Source: Candidatus Ozemobacteraceae bacterium (GTDB taxonomy: Bacteria > Muiribacteriota > Ozemobacteria > Ozemobacterales > Ozemobacteraceae). From it: a stretch of 50,872 nucleotides of DNA. This document shows positions 39,179 through 47,658 of the stretch, piece by piece. The first letter of the stretch is position 1. Every line of letters begins with the position of its first letter. The stretch covers positions 1 to 50,872 of the forward strand of contig DAOSOK010000036.1 in the NCBI GenBank assembly GCA_035373905.1, written 5' to 3'. Position numbers and translations under genes: made by a program. Under the pieces are notes generated by a model. That model was given only the letters and a program-made list of their open reading frames with translations, was not told where the DNA came from and did no database searches.

Positions 39179-39688
39179 TCAATGCGGCGTGGAATCGCGC
39201 CCGGGAACGGCGGCAGGGCTATTTCTCAGTTCCTCGAGGGCGTCGCAGATCTCTCCGGCCTCTGCAGCGTTCACGCTCCGGTATACCTCGTGCGGGCCGT
39301 CCGAGCCGACGAAATAGACGGCGATATACTCCTTCCCGTTCTCGCCGGCGACGGCGCCGGTTCTCGTTCCGTGCCAGTCCTGGAGTTTTCTCGTCAGGTT
39401 CGTCTCGGGCGATCGCATATCTTGCGATATATGAATCGCGGCGCCGCCGGCAACGGCGGCACGGAACGATTGGAACGCGAGCGACCGGCCGAGCATCAGG
39501 AAAAAGGCCATGAAGACGAGGCAGAAGATCCATTCCGGCATCGTCCGCTCGCTGGCGGGGTTCATTCTGAAATACAGCAGGGGTAGGAGGACGGCGACGC
39601 CCATGAGAAACCACCCGACGGCGATCTCCCATGCCGGCACGTAGGTGAATCCCTCAGGGTATCCTCGCGGGGCCATCCATCGAATCAC
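39179..39688 (-). CDS. Small membrane protein of unknown function
   Basis: 169 residues. Two membrane segments (about 20-40 and 52-72) and a soluble C-terminal domain (about 80-165) with HISQDMRSPETNLTRKLQDW and YIAVYFVGSDGPHEVYRSV. Not recognised. A GTG start is used: AAGGAG lies six bases before it. It lies between the fused transporter-like gene (58 bases upstream) and the GH13 gene (20 bases downstream), so it is probably in their operon. Confidence 0.72.
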   Translation of the reverse strand: MIRWMAPRGYPEGFTYVPAWEIAVGWFLMGVAVLLPLLYFRMNPASERTMPEWIFCLVFMAFFLMLGRSLAFQSFRAAVAGGAAIHISQDMRSPETNLTRKLQDWHGTRTGAVAGENGKEYIAVYFVGSDGPHEVYRSVNAAEAGEICDALEELRNSPAAVPGRDSTPH

Positions 39689-39746
39689 GTTCAGCTCCTT
39701 GCCGTTCTGGAAATATTACCATAGGAACATCTCTGCGCATACACTG

Positions 39747-41933
39747 TCATTCGCTTTTCTTCATCCCAAGCAGCAGGGTCGTCCCCCCGGCAGCGGTGGC
39801 GAGAAGGAGCCACGATCCCTGCATCCCAAGCGTCGGGAGCATCCAGATGCCCGCCGTCGCGGCCGCGAGCATCGCCGGCAAGTTGTCCGCCACGACCAGA
39901 CCGGCAACGGCTCCGGCAGTATCTCCGGAAAGACGCGCGAGAAGAGGAAACTCGACCCCGGCGAGGACGGCGACCAGGAGCGTCATTCCCCCGAGAGTCC
40001 AGAGCGAATGCAGGGCCGGATTCTCCAGCAGGAGAAATCCCGTACCCGCCAGGACGAGTTGCCCGAACTTCAGCAAGCGGACCGTCCCCCACGCGGCTTT
40101 GAAGCGGCGGGAGACGAATCCGCCGAGGGCCAGGCCGAGCATGTAGAGGGCGAAAAACAGAGATGCCATGCCGAAGATGGCTCCGTGCCGCACCTGGTAG
40201 GTAAGCAGGAGCATCATTTCGGCGGCGAGGCCGAAGAAGCCGGTGAGGGCGACGGCCGACGACGCGGCCGCGATCGGCGAGAACCGGACGACGCCCGAGG
40301 CGACGGACGCAAGAACCAGGGCGAGAAAGGCGCCGAGGATCACGAGCGCGCGCCCCAGATCGATGCGTTCGGCAACACGCAGAGCGGCGCCGATCCCCGA
40401 GCCGCTGTAGATGTCCCACAGATGGAGTTGCCGGGAAAGGGCCGCCGGTCTGGCATCGGTGTTTTCCGGCGCGGGAACGGTTCGAGAAAGCCACTCTTCG
40501 AGTTCGGCGACCCGGAACGGCAGAAGAAGATCAGAAAACAAAGCCGGCCTGAACGATACGGTCTGGATGCCGTTTCGGTCGAAGCGCCGGGAGAGTTCTT
40601 CCGGCGAGGTCGCGATCGCGTCGGCGGACCGCGAGGCGCGAAAACGGATCGGGTCGCCGGGAACGGCAACGGTCTGGCCGGACGACGACTTCAGGTCGCG
40701 ATACAGCGACAGGACCGCCTTTTCCAGGTCGCCGCCGAGGTAGTTCTCCGCTCCGCTGACGACGTATTCGACCACGCCTCTCTCCGTCAGCGCCGCCATG
40801 GCTTCGCGGATCGCCTCGCGGGTGAACATGCGGTTCCCGACGAGGGTCGTCGGGTCCGACGGCAGGACGAGGACGGCGTCGAATCGCCCGGGGTTCGCCC
40901 GCAAAAACGCCCGCGGATCCGCCGCTTCCCACCGAACACGCGGATCGGAAGGAGCGAGATTTTTCATGAATGCGGCGAGCGCATCGTCGAGGTCGACGAC
41001 ATGAATATTCTTTACTTTATATTTCAGACACTCTTCCAGGATGTCGGGAGCCGGAATTCCGACGAACAGGACGGTCGAACTGCCGAAGGAAAAGGACGCC
41101 GGAAGGGACGAGAAGAAGGTGTGAACGCGTTGCTCCGCCGCAGGCCGGTCCGGCCAGGTCATGATGAAGTTGTTGTCCAGGAAGAGGGAATACTGGCCGC
41201 CGTAGCTCGAGATCTTCACCGACTGGTAGGCCGTATCGAAACTTCGCACAAGCCCGTATCCCGGATGGAACCGTTTCCAGAGGTATTCGTCCATGATCCG
41301 CTGAAACGCCGGGAGAGCCGGCGATGCGAGGGGCGTCAACAAGGCGATGAGACCGGCGACGATGCGGAGTCTCCCGTTCATGACAAGGCAGAGGGCCGAG
41401 GAGGAAAGGATAAAGCAGGCCCATATGAGCACGATCGGCTCGGTGGCGCCGCCGGCAACGAACGCGAACAGCCCTCCCCCGATCGCGCCTCCGGCCGATT
41501 CGAGAGCGTAGAGACGATCGACCGGGGCGCCGGGCCGGCTTCCGGCTCCTTTCACCATCGCGGGCAACAGAGCGCCAACCGCTATGGAGACGGGAAAAAC
41601 CGTGACGGCGATGACGGCGACGACCGGCAGGAAGGGAAGGAGCTCGCCCGCTGATTCCGGGAGGAACGTCGCCGTCCCGAACATGAACAGGAGGAGAGAT
41701 GCGGCAGGGGCCAGGGCGGTTGCCGTGACGACCGCCTGCGGCCCGGGGCTGAGTGCGGCGGCGAGCCGTCCTCCGGCGGCGAGCCCCAGCAGCCAGACGG
41801 CGAGAAACGTGCCCAGATGAAGCTCGGTACCGTAAAACTGGCCGAGAATCGTTCTCAGGAGGGCGATCTGGCCGATATTCGCTGCAGCGCCGGCGAGGAA
41901 AACGGAGAAGAGCCCGGCCCTGTTCCGGCTCAT
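39747..41933 (-). CDS. Fused MFS/spermidine synthase-like membrane protein, degenerate active site
   Basis: 728 residues. An N-terminal block of about six membrane segments (10-200) is followed by a Rossmann-like soluble domain (about 215-470) with the order of a spermidine-synthase domain (YQSVKISSYGGQYSLFLDNNF, then VVDLDD), then about seven more membrane segments (530-720). The SAM-binding GGGDG loop reads FVGIPAPD, so normal aminopropyl transfer is unlikely. Such fused proteins are common in bacteria and their function is not established. The ATG follows the stop of the GT39 gene with no gap (TGAATG), so the two are coupled. Confidence 0.78.
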   Translation of the reverse strand: MSRNRAGLFSVFLAGAAANIGQIALLRTILGQFYGTELHLGTFLAVWLLGLAAGGRLAAALSPGPQAVVTATALAPAASLLLFMFGTATFLPESAGELLPFLPVVAVIAVTVFPVSIAVGALLPAMVKGAGSRPGAPVDRLYALESAGGAIGGGLFAFVAGGATEPIVLIWACFILSSSALCLVMNGRLRIVAGLIALLTPLASPALPAFQRIMDEYLWKRFHPGYGLVRSFDTAYQSVKISSYGGQYSLFLDNNFIMTWPDRPAAEQRVHTFFSSLPASFSFGSSTVLFVGIPAPDILEECLKYKVKNIHVVDLDDALAAFMKNLAPSDPRVRWEAADPRAFLRANPGRFDAVLVLPSDPTTLVGNRMFTREAIREAMAALTERGVVEYVVSGAENYLGGDLEKAVLSLYRDLKSSSGQTVAVPGDPIRFRASRSADAIATSPEELSRRFDRNGIQTVSFRPALFSDLLLPFRVAELEEWLSRTVPAPENTDARPAALSRQLHLWDIYSGSGIGAALRVAERIDLGRALVILGAFLALVLASVASGVVRFSPIAAASSAVALTGFFGLAAEMMLLLTYQVRHGAIFGMASLFFALYMLGLALGGFVSRRFKAAWGTVRLLKFGQLVLAGTGFLLLENPALHSLWTLGGMTLLVAVLAGVEFPLLARLSGDTAGAVAGLVVADNLPAMLAAATAGIWMLPTLGMQGSWLLLATAAGGTTLLLGMKKSE

Positions 41934-44309
41934 TCAGGGGTTCTTGGACGGGCTCGCCGTGGGCACCGGTTTTTCAGCCGGCTTCTGTTCGGGTTTCACG
42001 GGGGTATTCTGAGGACGTTTCTGGACGGGCTGCGTCGCCGAAGCCAGATCCGGCTTCGGCGCGGGTTTCAGAGGATGTTTCGGGGCGGGTTTCGGCTGCG
42101 CCACCGGCGACGTTTTCGAAGCGGGTTTCGGCGCCGACTTTTCCGTTTCGCCGGGAACGGTGAGGCGGGCGCCCCTGCTCGCCATGGCTGCGACCCAGTC
42201 AGCTGCGGCGGGGTCCCGAAGTTTCATCTCGGTTCCGGTGGATGAGATGGCGTCGATATGTGCCGTTACCGGAGGCGTCCTCCCCGCGAACGGAACCTGG
42301 ATTCCGGGAGTCGCCATCGATCCGGTACCGGCGATGTCGCCGATGTCGTAGACGGGAGGCTCCATCGGAGCTCCGGGCGCGGCGCCGGGGGCAAGGGCGG
42401 GGGCGGGGAGTGCGGAGAGTTCGCTGTCGGTGAGCGAGCGTCCGCAGAGGTAGAGCCCCCATTTCCCCTGAATTTCGACCTCGTCGATCGAATACTGCGT
42501 TATCGTCCGTATCGCGTCGCGCGCGGAACGGCGCATCAGCAGATATAGATCGGGGGCGGCCATCGTCCGGAGAAGTTCGTCTCCGAACAGCACCAGCTTT
42601 TCGGACCTTGGCTCGAAGCGGGTCTCGCGCTTCACGCCCCACGTTGGAATATCGCGACCGGTATAGAACCTCGTCCCTTCCAGGACGTCTTTCGCAAAAA
42701 GAATCCTGGCGTTGGGGGGAAGGGCCGCCACTCTCCGGAGGAGCTTCCTGTATCCCGGCAGGGGGCGTTCCTTCAAAAGGATCTCGTCGCCATTGATCGT
42801 GGGCAGAAGCATGAGCATAATGCCTGGAACGGTGACGCCGAGAACGAGGATGATCCCCTTCACGATGCCGAGGTTCATGAAGGTATAGCCGAAAACGGCC
42901 AGGAACATGAAATAGAAGGCGATGAAGAACGCGACCCGGGCGATTTTCGGATCGGGCAGGGCGCCCATGAAGGACATCGTCATGATCGTAACGCCGAGAA
43001 ATGCGAAAAAGATGATCGTCAGCGCCGACTCGAGCTTGTAGGCGAAGGGCTCCTCGTTGTCGTAGCTGAACAGGTTCGACAGGTATCCGCCGGTCATGAG
43101 AGACGCCGGAACGAGAAGCGGCAGGGCATAGGGAGCGAGTTTCGATCTGGCGAGGGAAAGCACGATGAAAGAAACCGCAAACCAGAGAAAGACCGGAAGC
43201 CCCCATGGCTGATCCTTCGCTTGCGCTTCGCGGAAATTCTGCACAACCCCGCCGGCAAAGAACGCCGTCCAGGGAAACATTCCGGCAATCATGACGAGGG
43301 CGAAATAGAAGATCGGCCCGGTCCTTCCATGGGCTTCCGAGGCGACGCGGGCGATCGTTTCGTCGAAAATGAAATACCTGAACAGCCCCGGCACGTTGTA
43401 TCCCATCCAGAGATACCACCCGAGGCCGATCACGCCGAATGCAGCCCAGCCGGTGACGTGTTTCAGAAGGGCCTTGATCGATTCTCCGCCGCCGCGCAGG
43501 GCGATTCCCGGGATCAGACCGAGCAGCGGAAGAAGGCCGGGGGGGCCTTTCGTAAGAAACGCGAAGCCGGCCAGGGCCCAGAAGCCGGTGGCGAGAGCGT
43601 TGGACGGCTTCGTCCGATACCGGATCAATGCCCAGATCATCCAAGTTTCGAACATGGCCAGAAGCGGATCAGCCGTCAGCCCCCGGAACTGGACCGCGAA
43701 AAACAGGCTCGTCAGCAAAACGATCGTGGCGCACAGCGCGCTCCGGACCGTTGTCAGCAGCAGACCGATGCGGTAACAGCCGACGGCCGTCAGGGCCGCG
43801 GCGACAGGCAGAAACGCTTTCACGCCCTGCTCCGTGGGACCGAACAGCTTGATCCCGAGGGCCCCGGCCCAGTATGTCAGCGGAGGCTTGGTGAAATGGG
43901 AGACCCCGTTCAATTGCGGCCTGAGGAGACTGCCGCCGTCGGCCATGGCCCGGGCCACCGACGCATAGCGCGCCTCCGACGTCTCGAAGAGGTTTTGCGT
44001 TCCGAGTTGGAAAGCGATCAGAGCGAACGCGGCGATGCCGACGAGCCACTGAATCGCCATCGGGGACAGCCGGAGGTTGATTCGAGATGCGATGTTTTCC
44101 GCGAGAGCCGGAAGAACGGGAACGACTTCCTCGTCAGCTTCGTCCGATTCCTCTGCTTCCATGCCTTCCGTGGGCGGCTGAACATCGGAGCCCCGTTCGG
44201 CATCCCCGGACTCCTGCCGGGAGTTGCCATCAGGGCCAGGTTGAGGTTCCGCCATGTGGCCGGCTTCTTTCCGATCTTCTTCAGGCGGCTGTCGTGTCTG
44301 ATCCATCAC
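41934..44309 (-). CDS. GT39/ArnT-like lipid-linked glycosyltransferase
   Basis: 791 residues. Acidic, Glu-rich N-terminal extension (1-70), then about 11-12 membrane segments. ArnT/PMT features are present: FETSEARYASVARAM after the first membrane helix, HFTKPPLTYW, LTADPLL and FLTKGPPGL. ArnT moves a sugar from a polyprenyl phosphate to lipid A or another glycolipid on the periplasmic side. A periplasmic domain (about 500-690) is followed by a Lys/Pro/Ala-rich tail (about 700-791), unusual for the family. GTG at 44309 or ATG at 44306 may start it; the ribosome site is weak. It overlaps the LpxB-N-like gene by 29 bases and sits with a GT2 gene that could make its donor. Confidence 0.88.
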   Translation of the reverse strand: MMDQTRQPPEEDRKEAGHMAEPQPGPDGNSRQESGDAERGSDVQPPTEGMEAEESDEADEEVVPVLPALAENIASRINLRLSPMAIQWLVGIAAFALIAFQLGTQNLFETSEARYASVARAMADGGSLLRPQLNGVSHFTKPPLTYWAGALGIKLFGPTEQGVKAFLPVAAALTAVGCYRIGLLLTTVRSALCATIVLLTSLFFAVQFRGLTADPLLAMFETWMIWALIRYRTKPSNALATGFWALAGFAFLTKGPPGLLPLLGLIPGIALRGGGESIKALLKHVTGWAAFGVIGLGWYLWMGYNVPGLFRYFIFDETIARVASEAHGRTGPIFYFALVMIAGMFPWTAFFAGGVVQNFREAQAKDQPWGLPVFLWFAVSFIVLSLARSKLAPYALPLLVPASLMTGGYLSNLFSYDNEEPFAYKLESALTIIFFAFLGVTIMTMSFMGALPDPKIARVAFFIAFYFMFLAVFGYTFMNLGIVKGIILVLGVTVPGIMLMLLPTINGDEILLKERPLPGYRKLLRRVAALPPNARILFAKDVLEGTRFYTGRDIPTWGVKRETRFEPRSEKLVLFGDELLRTMAAPDLYLLMRRSARDAIRTITQYSIDEVEIQGKWGLYLCGRSLTDSELSALPAPALAPGAAPGAPMEPPVYDIGDIAGTGSMATPGIQVPFAGRTPPVTAHIDAISSTGTEMKLRDPAAADWVAAMASRGARLTVPGETEKSAPKPASKTSPVAQPKPAPKHPLKPAPKPDLASATQPVQKRPQNTPVKPEQKPAEKPVPTASPSKNP

Positions 44310-44571
44310 GTGTTTCCCGTTCTTTTTTTATAAGCATCAGATTGCGGATGTAGATGAAAAATCCCATGGATTGTCCCAGGATGAAAACCGGGTCCTTGAT
44401 GTGAACCGCATACACCGCCAGTATCGCCGATCCGGCGAGGCTCAGATACCAGAATGACACGGGAATGACGCTCTTTTTCTGCCTCTCGGATTCGAGCCAC
44501 TGGACGAAAAAACGCATGAAGAACATGAGTTGTCCGAAAAGCCCCAGCACCAGCCAGAATTCAAGATTCAT
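44281..44571 (-). CDS. LpxB N-terminal-domain-like small membrane protein
   Basis: 96 residues, three membrane segments (about 5-22, 37-57, 62-80). Key features: LMFFMRFFVQWLESERQKKSVIP and FWYLSLAGSAIL (given in parts). This is the 'lipid-A-disaccharide synthase N-terminal domain' fold, related to SWEET/PQ-loop proteins, often found beside GT2 and ArnT genes and perhaps moving the lipid-linked sugar. It overlaps the GT2 gene by 11 bases and the GT39 gene by 29, a tightly coupled trio. Confidence 0.87.
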   Translation of the reverse strand: MNLEFWLVLGLFGQLMFFMRFFVQWLESERQKKSVIPVSFWYLSLAGSAILAVYAVHIKDPVFILGQSMGFFIYIRNLMLIKKERETRDGSDTTAA

Positions 44572-45277
44572 CGGCCACCTTGTATGTAAGCTTTCGCCAT
44601 TTCATCCACCGGATCGCGAGCAGGTCGAGGAAGGATCGGAAAAGCCGGTTCCAGACGTTGTATTTCGACTGGCCGCGCGAGCGGGGATGGTGACTGACCT
44701 CGACCTCGGTCACCGTGCCGCCTTCCATCTTGACGAGCGTGGGCAGAAACCGGTGCAGTCCCTCATACAGCCTGACGCGGCGGATCGAGTCTCCCCGGAA
44801 GGCCTTCAGGGAACAGCCGGTATCGCGGATGTTCTCATCGCTCAGCTTGTTTCTGATCCAGTTGGCGATTTTCGAGGAAACGCGCCGCACGAAATCGTCC
44901 TGGCGCACGACGCGCCACCCGACGGCGGCATCGTATTCTCCGAGCCGGGACACGAGCTTCGGAATGTCGGCGGGATCGTTCTGCAGGTCGGCGTCCATCG
45001 TGACGATGACCGAGCCCCGCGCGGCGCGGATTCCGGCATCCATGGCCGCCGTCTGGCCGTGATGGCCGTTCAGGCGGAGGGCGCGAAGGGCAGGGAAGCG
45101 GCTTTTGAGAGACGTCATGAGCTCGAAACTGGCATCGGTCGAGCCGTCATCGACGAGAATCAGTTCCCATGGTTTCCCCAGGGGTTCCATCGCCGCGCTG
45201 ATTCGTTCGACGAGTTCGCCGATATTCTCGGACTCGTTGTAAACCGGCGCCGTTACGGAATATTCGATGCTCGACAC
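44561..45277 (-). CDS. GT2 polyprenyl-phosphate glycosyltransferase (DPM1/ArnC-like)
   Basis: 238 residues. GT-A fold: TAPVYNESENIGEL at the start, ILVDDGSTD (about 40-48), metal-binding DADLQNDP (about 94-101), and a lid region RDTGCSLKAFRGD. No C-terminal membrane helices, so it resembles soluble DPM1 rather than ArnC/GtrB. It should load a sugar on a polyprenyl phosphate on the cytoplasmic face for use by the GT39 enzyme. It is the first gene of the minus-strand operon running to about 37866. Confidence 0.9.
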   Translation of the reverse strand: MSSIEYSVTAPVYNESENIGELVERISAAMEPLGKPWELILVDDGSTDASFELMTSLKSRFPALRALRLNGHHGQTAAMDAGIRAARGSVIVTMDADLQNDPADIPKLVSRLGEYDAAVGWRVVRQDDFVRRVSSKIANWIRNKLSDENIRDTGCSLKAFRGDSIRRVRLYEGLHRFLPTLVKMEGGTVTEVEVSHHPRSRGQSKYNVWNRLFRSFLDLLAIRWMKWRKLTYKVADES

Positions 45278-45353
45278 TGATCGCTCCCAGATGTACCCCG
45301 GTGATTCGGGGGGGAGTGTATCACATTTGCCGTCCGGGTGGTAGAGTCCAGAA

Positions 45354-46274
45354 TTATTTCAGTGTCGGGCCGCGCCTGATACGAAATGCATTTTCGTCGG
45401 CCTCAGCGGCGTACAGTACCCCGTCTTCGCCTTGTATCCAGGGCGCGGGAAGAGGACAGCCGGGAAAAATAGGCACCTGGAGTTCCGAGACAACCTTGCC
45501 GTCCGCGTCGAACCGGACAATGCGGTAGACATTCGGCTCGGCGCGGGTCACGAGCATGAACGCGGGAAAATCGCCGGCCATGCCGAGCAGGCGGCTGAAC
45601 ACGATCTCGTTGGTTCCCGATACCTTGTACCGGGCGAAGACGTCCGGATCAGAGGCTTCGCCGGTCCAGCCGGCCCGAATGATGACGCGGGATGCGGCGT
45701 CGAATTCATACAGCGTTCCGAACAGCGTTTTGGAGGTACCGACCGGCTCCAATGCCGGTGCGGGGTGCATTTCCCAGGTTTTTCCCATGTACAGGAACAC
45801 GCCGCCCTCGTTGCCGCCGACGGCGATGTGATCCTTGTCGATAACGTTGAGACGACCGCGCAGGAGGACCTTCGTATCGATACGCCGCGTCTCGGAGCCT
45901 GTCGTGCGGTCGATGAACGCGATTCCGTCCGGGGAACCGGTGATGACGGCGAATTCGTTTCCGAGCAGAAACAGATCGCCGAGTTTCGCGGCCTTCACGG
46001 CATACGAGAGAACCCCGCCGTCCCGAGCGAACCGCTTGACGGCTTTCTGAACGCTGTCGGAAATCCAGATGCCGCCGTCGGCGTCGACGCGGAACCCGCC
46101 GGGGCCCATGAACGGGCCTTCCGGCAGTTGCCCTCTGTCCTGGAAGATGATGCCGAGCCGGCCGATCCCGTCACCCCAGGAGATTTCCCGCACGACGGGA
46201 CAGGAAAGAGGCTCTGCGCAGGCGAACGCCGGAATCAGGAACAGCAGGAGGAACGCCCGCAGAAACAGCTTCAT
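45354..46274 (-). CDS. Secreted beta-propeller protein B
   Basis: 306 residues. Signal peptide (MKLFLRAFLLLFLIPAFACA). Repeated blades: FRVDADGGIWISDSVQKAVKRFARDGG (in parts FRVDADGGIWISDSV and KRFARDGG), LGNEFAVITGSPDGIAFIDR, GEDGVLYAAEADENAFRI. It is a paralog of the protein at 20248-21273; both share 'F-x4-DG-x2-W-x2-D-x-V' in the same place. No catalytic residues seen. Its start overlaps the stop of the SH3b-P60 gene by four bases, so it is made together with a peptidoglycan hydrolase, as propeller A is. Confidence 0.82.
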   Translation of the reverse strand: MKLFLRAFLLLFLIPAFACAEPLSCPVVREISWGDGIGRLGIIFQDRGQLPEGPFMGPGGFRVDADGGIWISDSVQKAVKRFARDGGVLSYAVKAAKLGDLFLLGNEFAVITGSPDGIAFIDRTTGSETRRIDTKVLLRGRLNVIDKDHIAVGGNEGGVFLYMGKTWEMHPAPALEPVGTSKTLFGTLYEFDAASRVIIRAGWTGEASDPDVFARYKVSGTNEIVFSRLLGMAGDFPAFMLVTRAEPNVYRIVRFDADGKVVSELQVPIFPGCPLPAPWIQGEDGVLYAAEADENAFRIRRGPTLK

Positions 46275-47515
46275 GCCGTCAGCTTCTTCCGGACGTCGTC
46301 CATCCCCTTCATTCTATATGTGCCTTTATAATATTGAATCTTTTCGGCGGGAAGAATGCAGTTGTAGGGGACGTCGCCCATCATGACGACGTGGATGTTG
46401 CCGTTCACGTCCGTTCCGCGGTAGATCGCCGAGTGGCCGTATCGGTTGTGACCGTAGTCGAACAGAATCATGTCTCCGACACGCGCGTCGGGCGGCGGGG
46501 GCGGGCGGAACCCGGGGTTGATCTCCTTCGAATACGCGCTCGACGAGAGGCCGCCTGCCGAGGTGCGGCCCTGGATGGGCCACGATACCCCGGCCTGCTT
46601 GAAGGTATCCATCTGGACGCGCTGGACGAAGCCGCTGCAGTCGATGCCGCCGATCTTCTGGAACTCGGCATAGGCGGCGTTCGACTTCCACTTCCAGGTG
46701 CTGATGTCGACGAAATCCTCGTAGTATTCGCTCGATTCGAGGCCGATGCGGTTCCCGTTCGCCTTTTTCTTTCTGTATGTCGCCACATCGTCGAAGCCGC
46801 CGAACTTGAAATACACCGGTTCGTCGATGTACGGTCTGGTCGCGGCATCGATCACCTGCGAGAATGCCTCATCCTCGAGGGTGCGCTCGATCTTCGCGAG
46901 CTGGGCTTTCGCCTCGGCGTATTTCCCGAGCTGATACAGCGATTTGGCCATCAGGTATTTCGCCCGGAGCGGGTTCGACGCGTCGTCCTGCGCCAGTTCG
47001 TATGCCTTCTGCCAGTCGCCTTTCTGGTAGGCGGCCCACGCTCTTCCGAGTTTGTAATACGTGTGAATTCCCGAGTAATCGAGAACCGTCTTCGACAGGT
47101 GTTTGTCCCACCGGGCAAAACTCTTGTCGAGAGCGGCCTTGTCGGCACTCGTCGCGGGCAGGGGCGATATCCCGGAGCCGTCGGCGAGAAGGTCGGCGCG
47201 AACCCAGCCCTTCAGGCCGTTTCCGAAGATGACCTGGTTCCAGCCGTTCTTTTCAGCGACGACGTATCCGACGCTCCCGCGCGGAAGGGTTTTGAGAATG
47301 GCGTTGTTCGTGCCGGGACCCGATCGCACGTTCACCCAGCTCTCGCCGATGGAAACGACCCCTCTTCCGCCCGAGGCATCGCTCGAGGAGGAGGTCACCT
47401 GCACCTGCGAACCGCCGAACGGGCTCGTCTGGGCATGAAGGCTGGAACATGCGAACATCAGGGCGATCGCCGCGATCGCTCCGGCGGCCGGCATCCATCT
47501 GGCGCGAGAATACAT
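46271..47515 (-). CDS. SH3b-NlpC/P60-like cell-wall hydrolase
   Basis: 414 residues. Signal peptide (about 1-28). SH3b domain (about 50-112, ESWVNVRSGPGTNNAILKTL in parts and GWVRADLL), a TPR-like helical middle (about 125-215, AYQKGDWQKAYELAQD, YQLGKYAEAKAQLAKI), then a papain-like NlpC/P60 domain: catalytic Cys in GGIDCSGFVQ (about 292) and His in GHSAIYRG (about 358), with GDMILFDYG before it. It should cut peptidoglycan peptides. CAGGAGG lies six bases before the ATG and a good promoter 28 bases before that. Coupled to propeller B. Confidence 0.88.
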   Translation of the reverse strand: MYSRARWMPAAGAIAAIALMFACSSLHAQTSPFGGSQVQVTSSSSDASGGRGVVSIGESWVNVRSGPGTNNAILKTLPRGSVGYVVAEKNGWNQVIFGNGLKGWVRADLLADGSGISPLPATSADKAALDKSFARWDKHLSKTVLDYSGIHTYYKLGRAWAAYQKGDWQKAYELAQDDASNPLRAKYLMAKSLYQLGKYAEAKAQLAKIERTLEDEAFSQVIDAATRPYIDEPVYFKFGGFDDVATYRKKKANGNRIGLESSEYYEDFVDISTWKWKSNAAYAEFQKIGGIDCSGFVQRVQMDTFKQAGVSWPIQGRTSAGGLSSSAYSKEINPGFRPPPPPDARVGDMILFDYGHNRYGHSAIYRGTDVNGNIHVVMMGDVPYNCILPAEKIQYYKGTYRMKGMDDVRKKLTA

Positions 47516-47543
47516 GCGTCCCCTCCTGAGAGAGATACTCTCA

Positions 47544-47571
47544 ATTGTATAGAGATTCGGAAGCGTGTCAA
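47544..47571 (-). promoter_or_regulatory. Sigma-70 promoter of the P60/propeller operon
   Basis: On the minus strand TTGACA (47571-47566), 16 bases, TACAAT (47549-47544). Lies 29 bases before the ATG of the P60 gene. Confidence 0.75.
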
Positions 47572-47620
47572 GTCTGCCGCCGCACCTGCCCCGGCTCGGC
47601 GCTCATCGACGGTTGAGCCG

Positions 47621-47649
47621 TTGACAGGGGCGATGAAGGGTCCTAAGAT
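47621..47649 (+). promoter_or_regulatory. Sigma-70 promoter of moaA
   Basis: TTGACA (47621-47626), 17 bases, TAAGAT (47644-47649). Transcription would start near 47656, only about three bases before the moaA ATG, so the mRNA would be nearly leaderless. Confidence 0.7.
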
Positions 47650-47658
47650 GAGTTCCGC

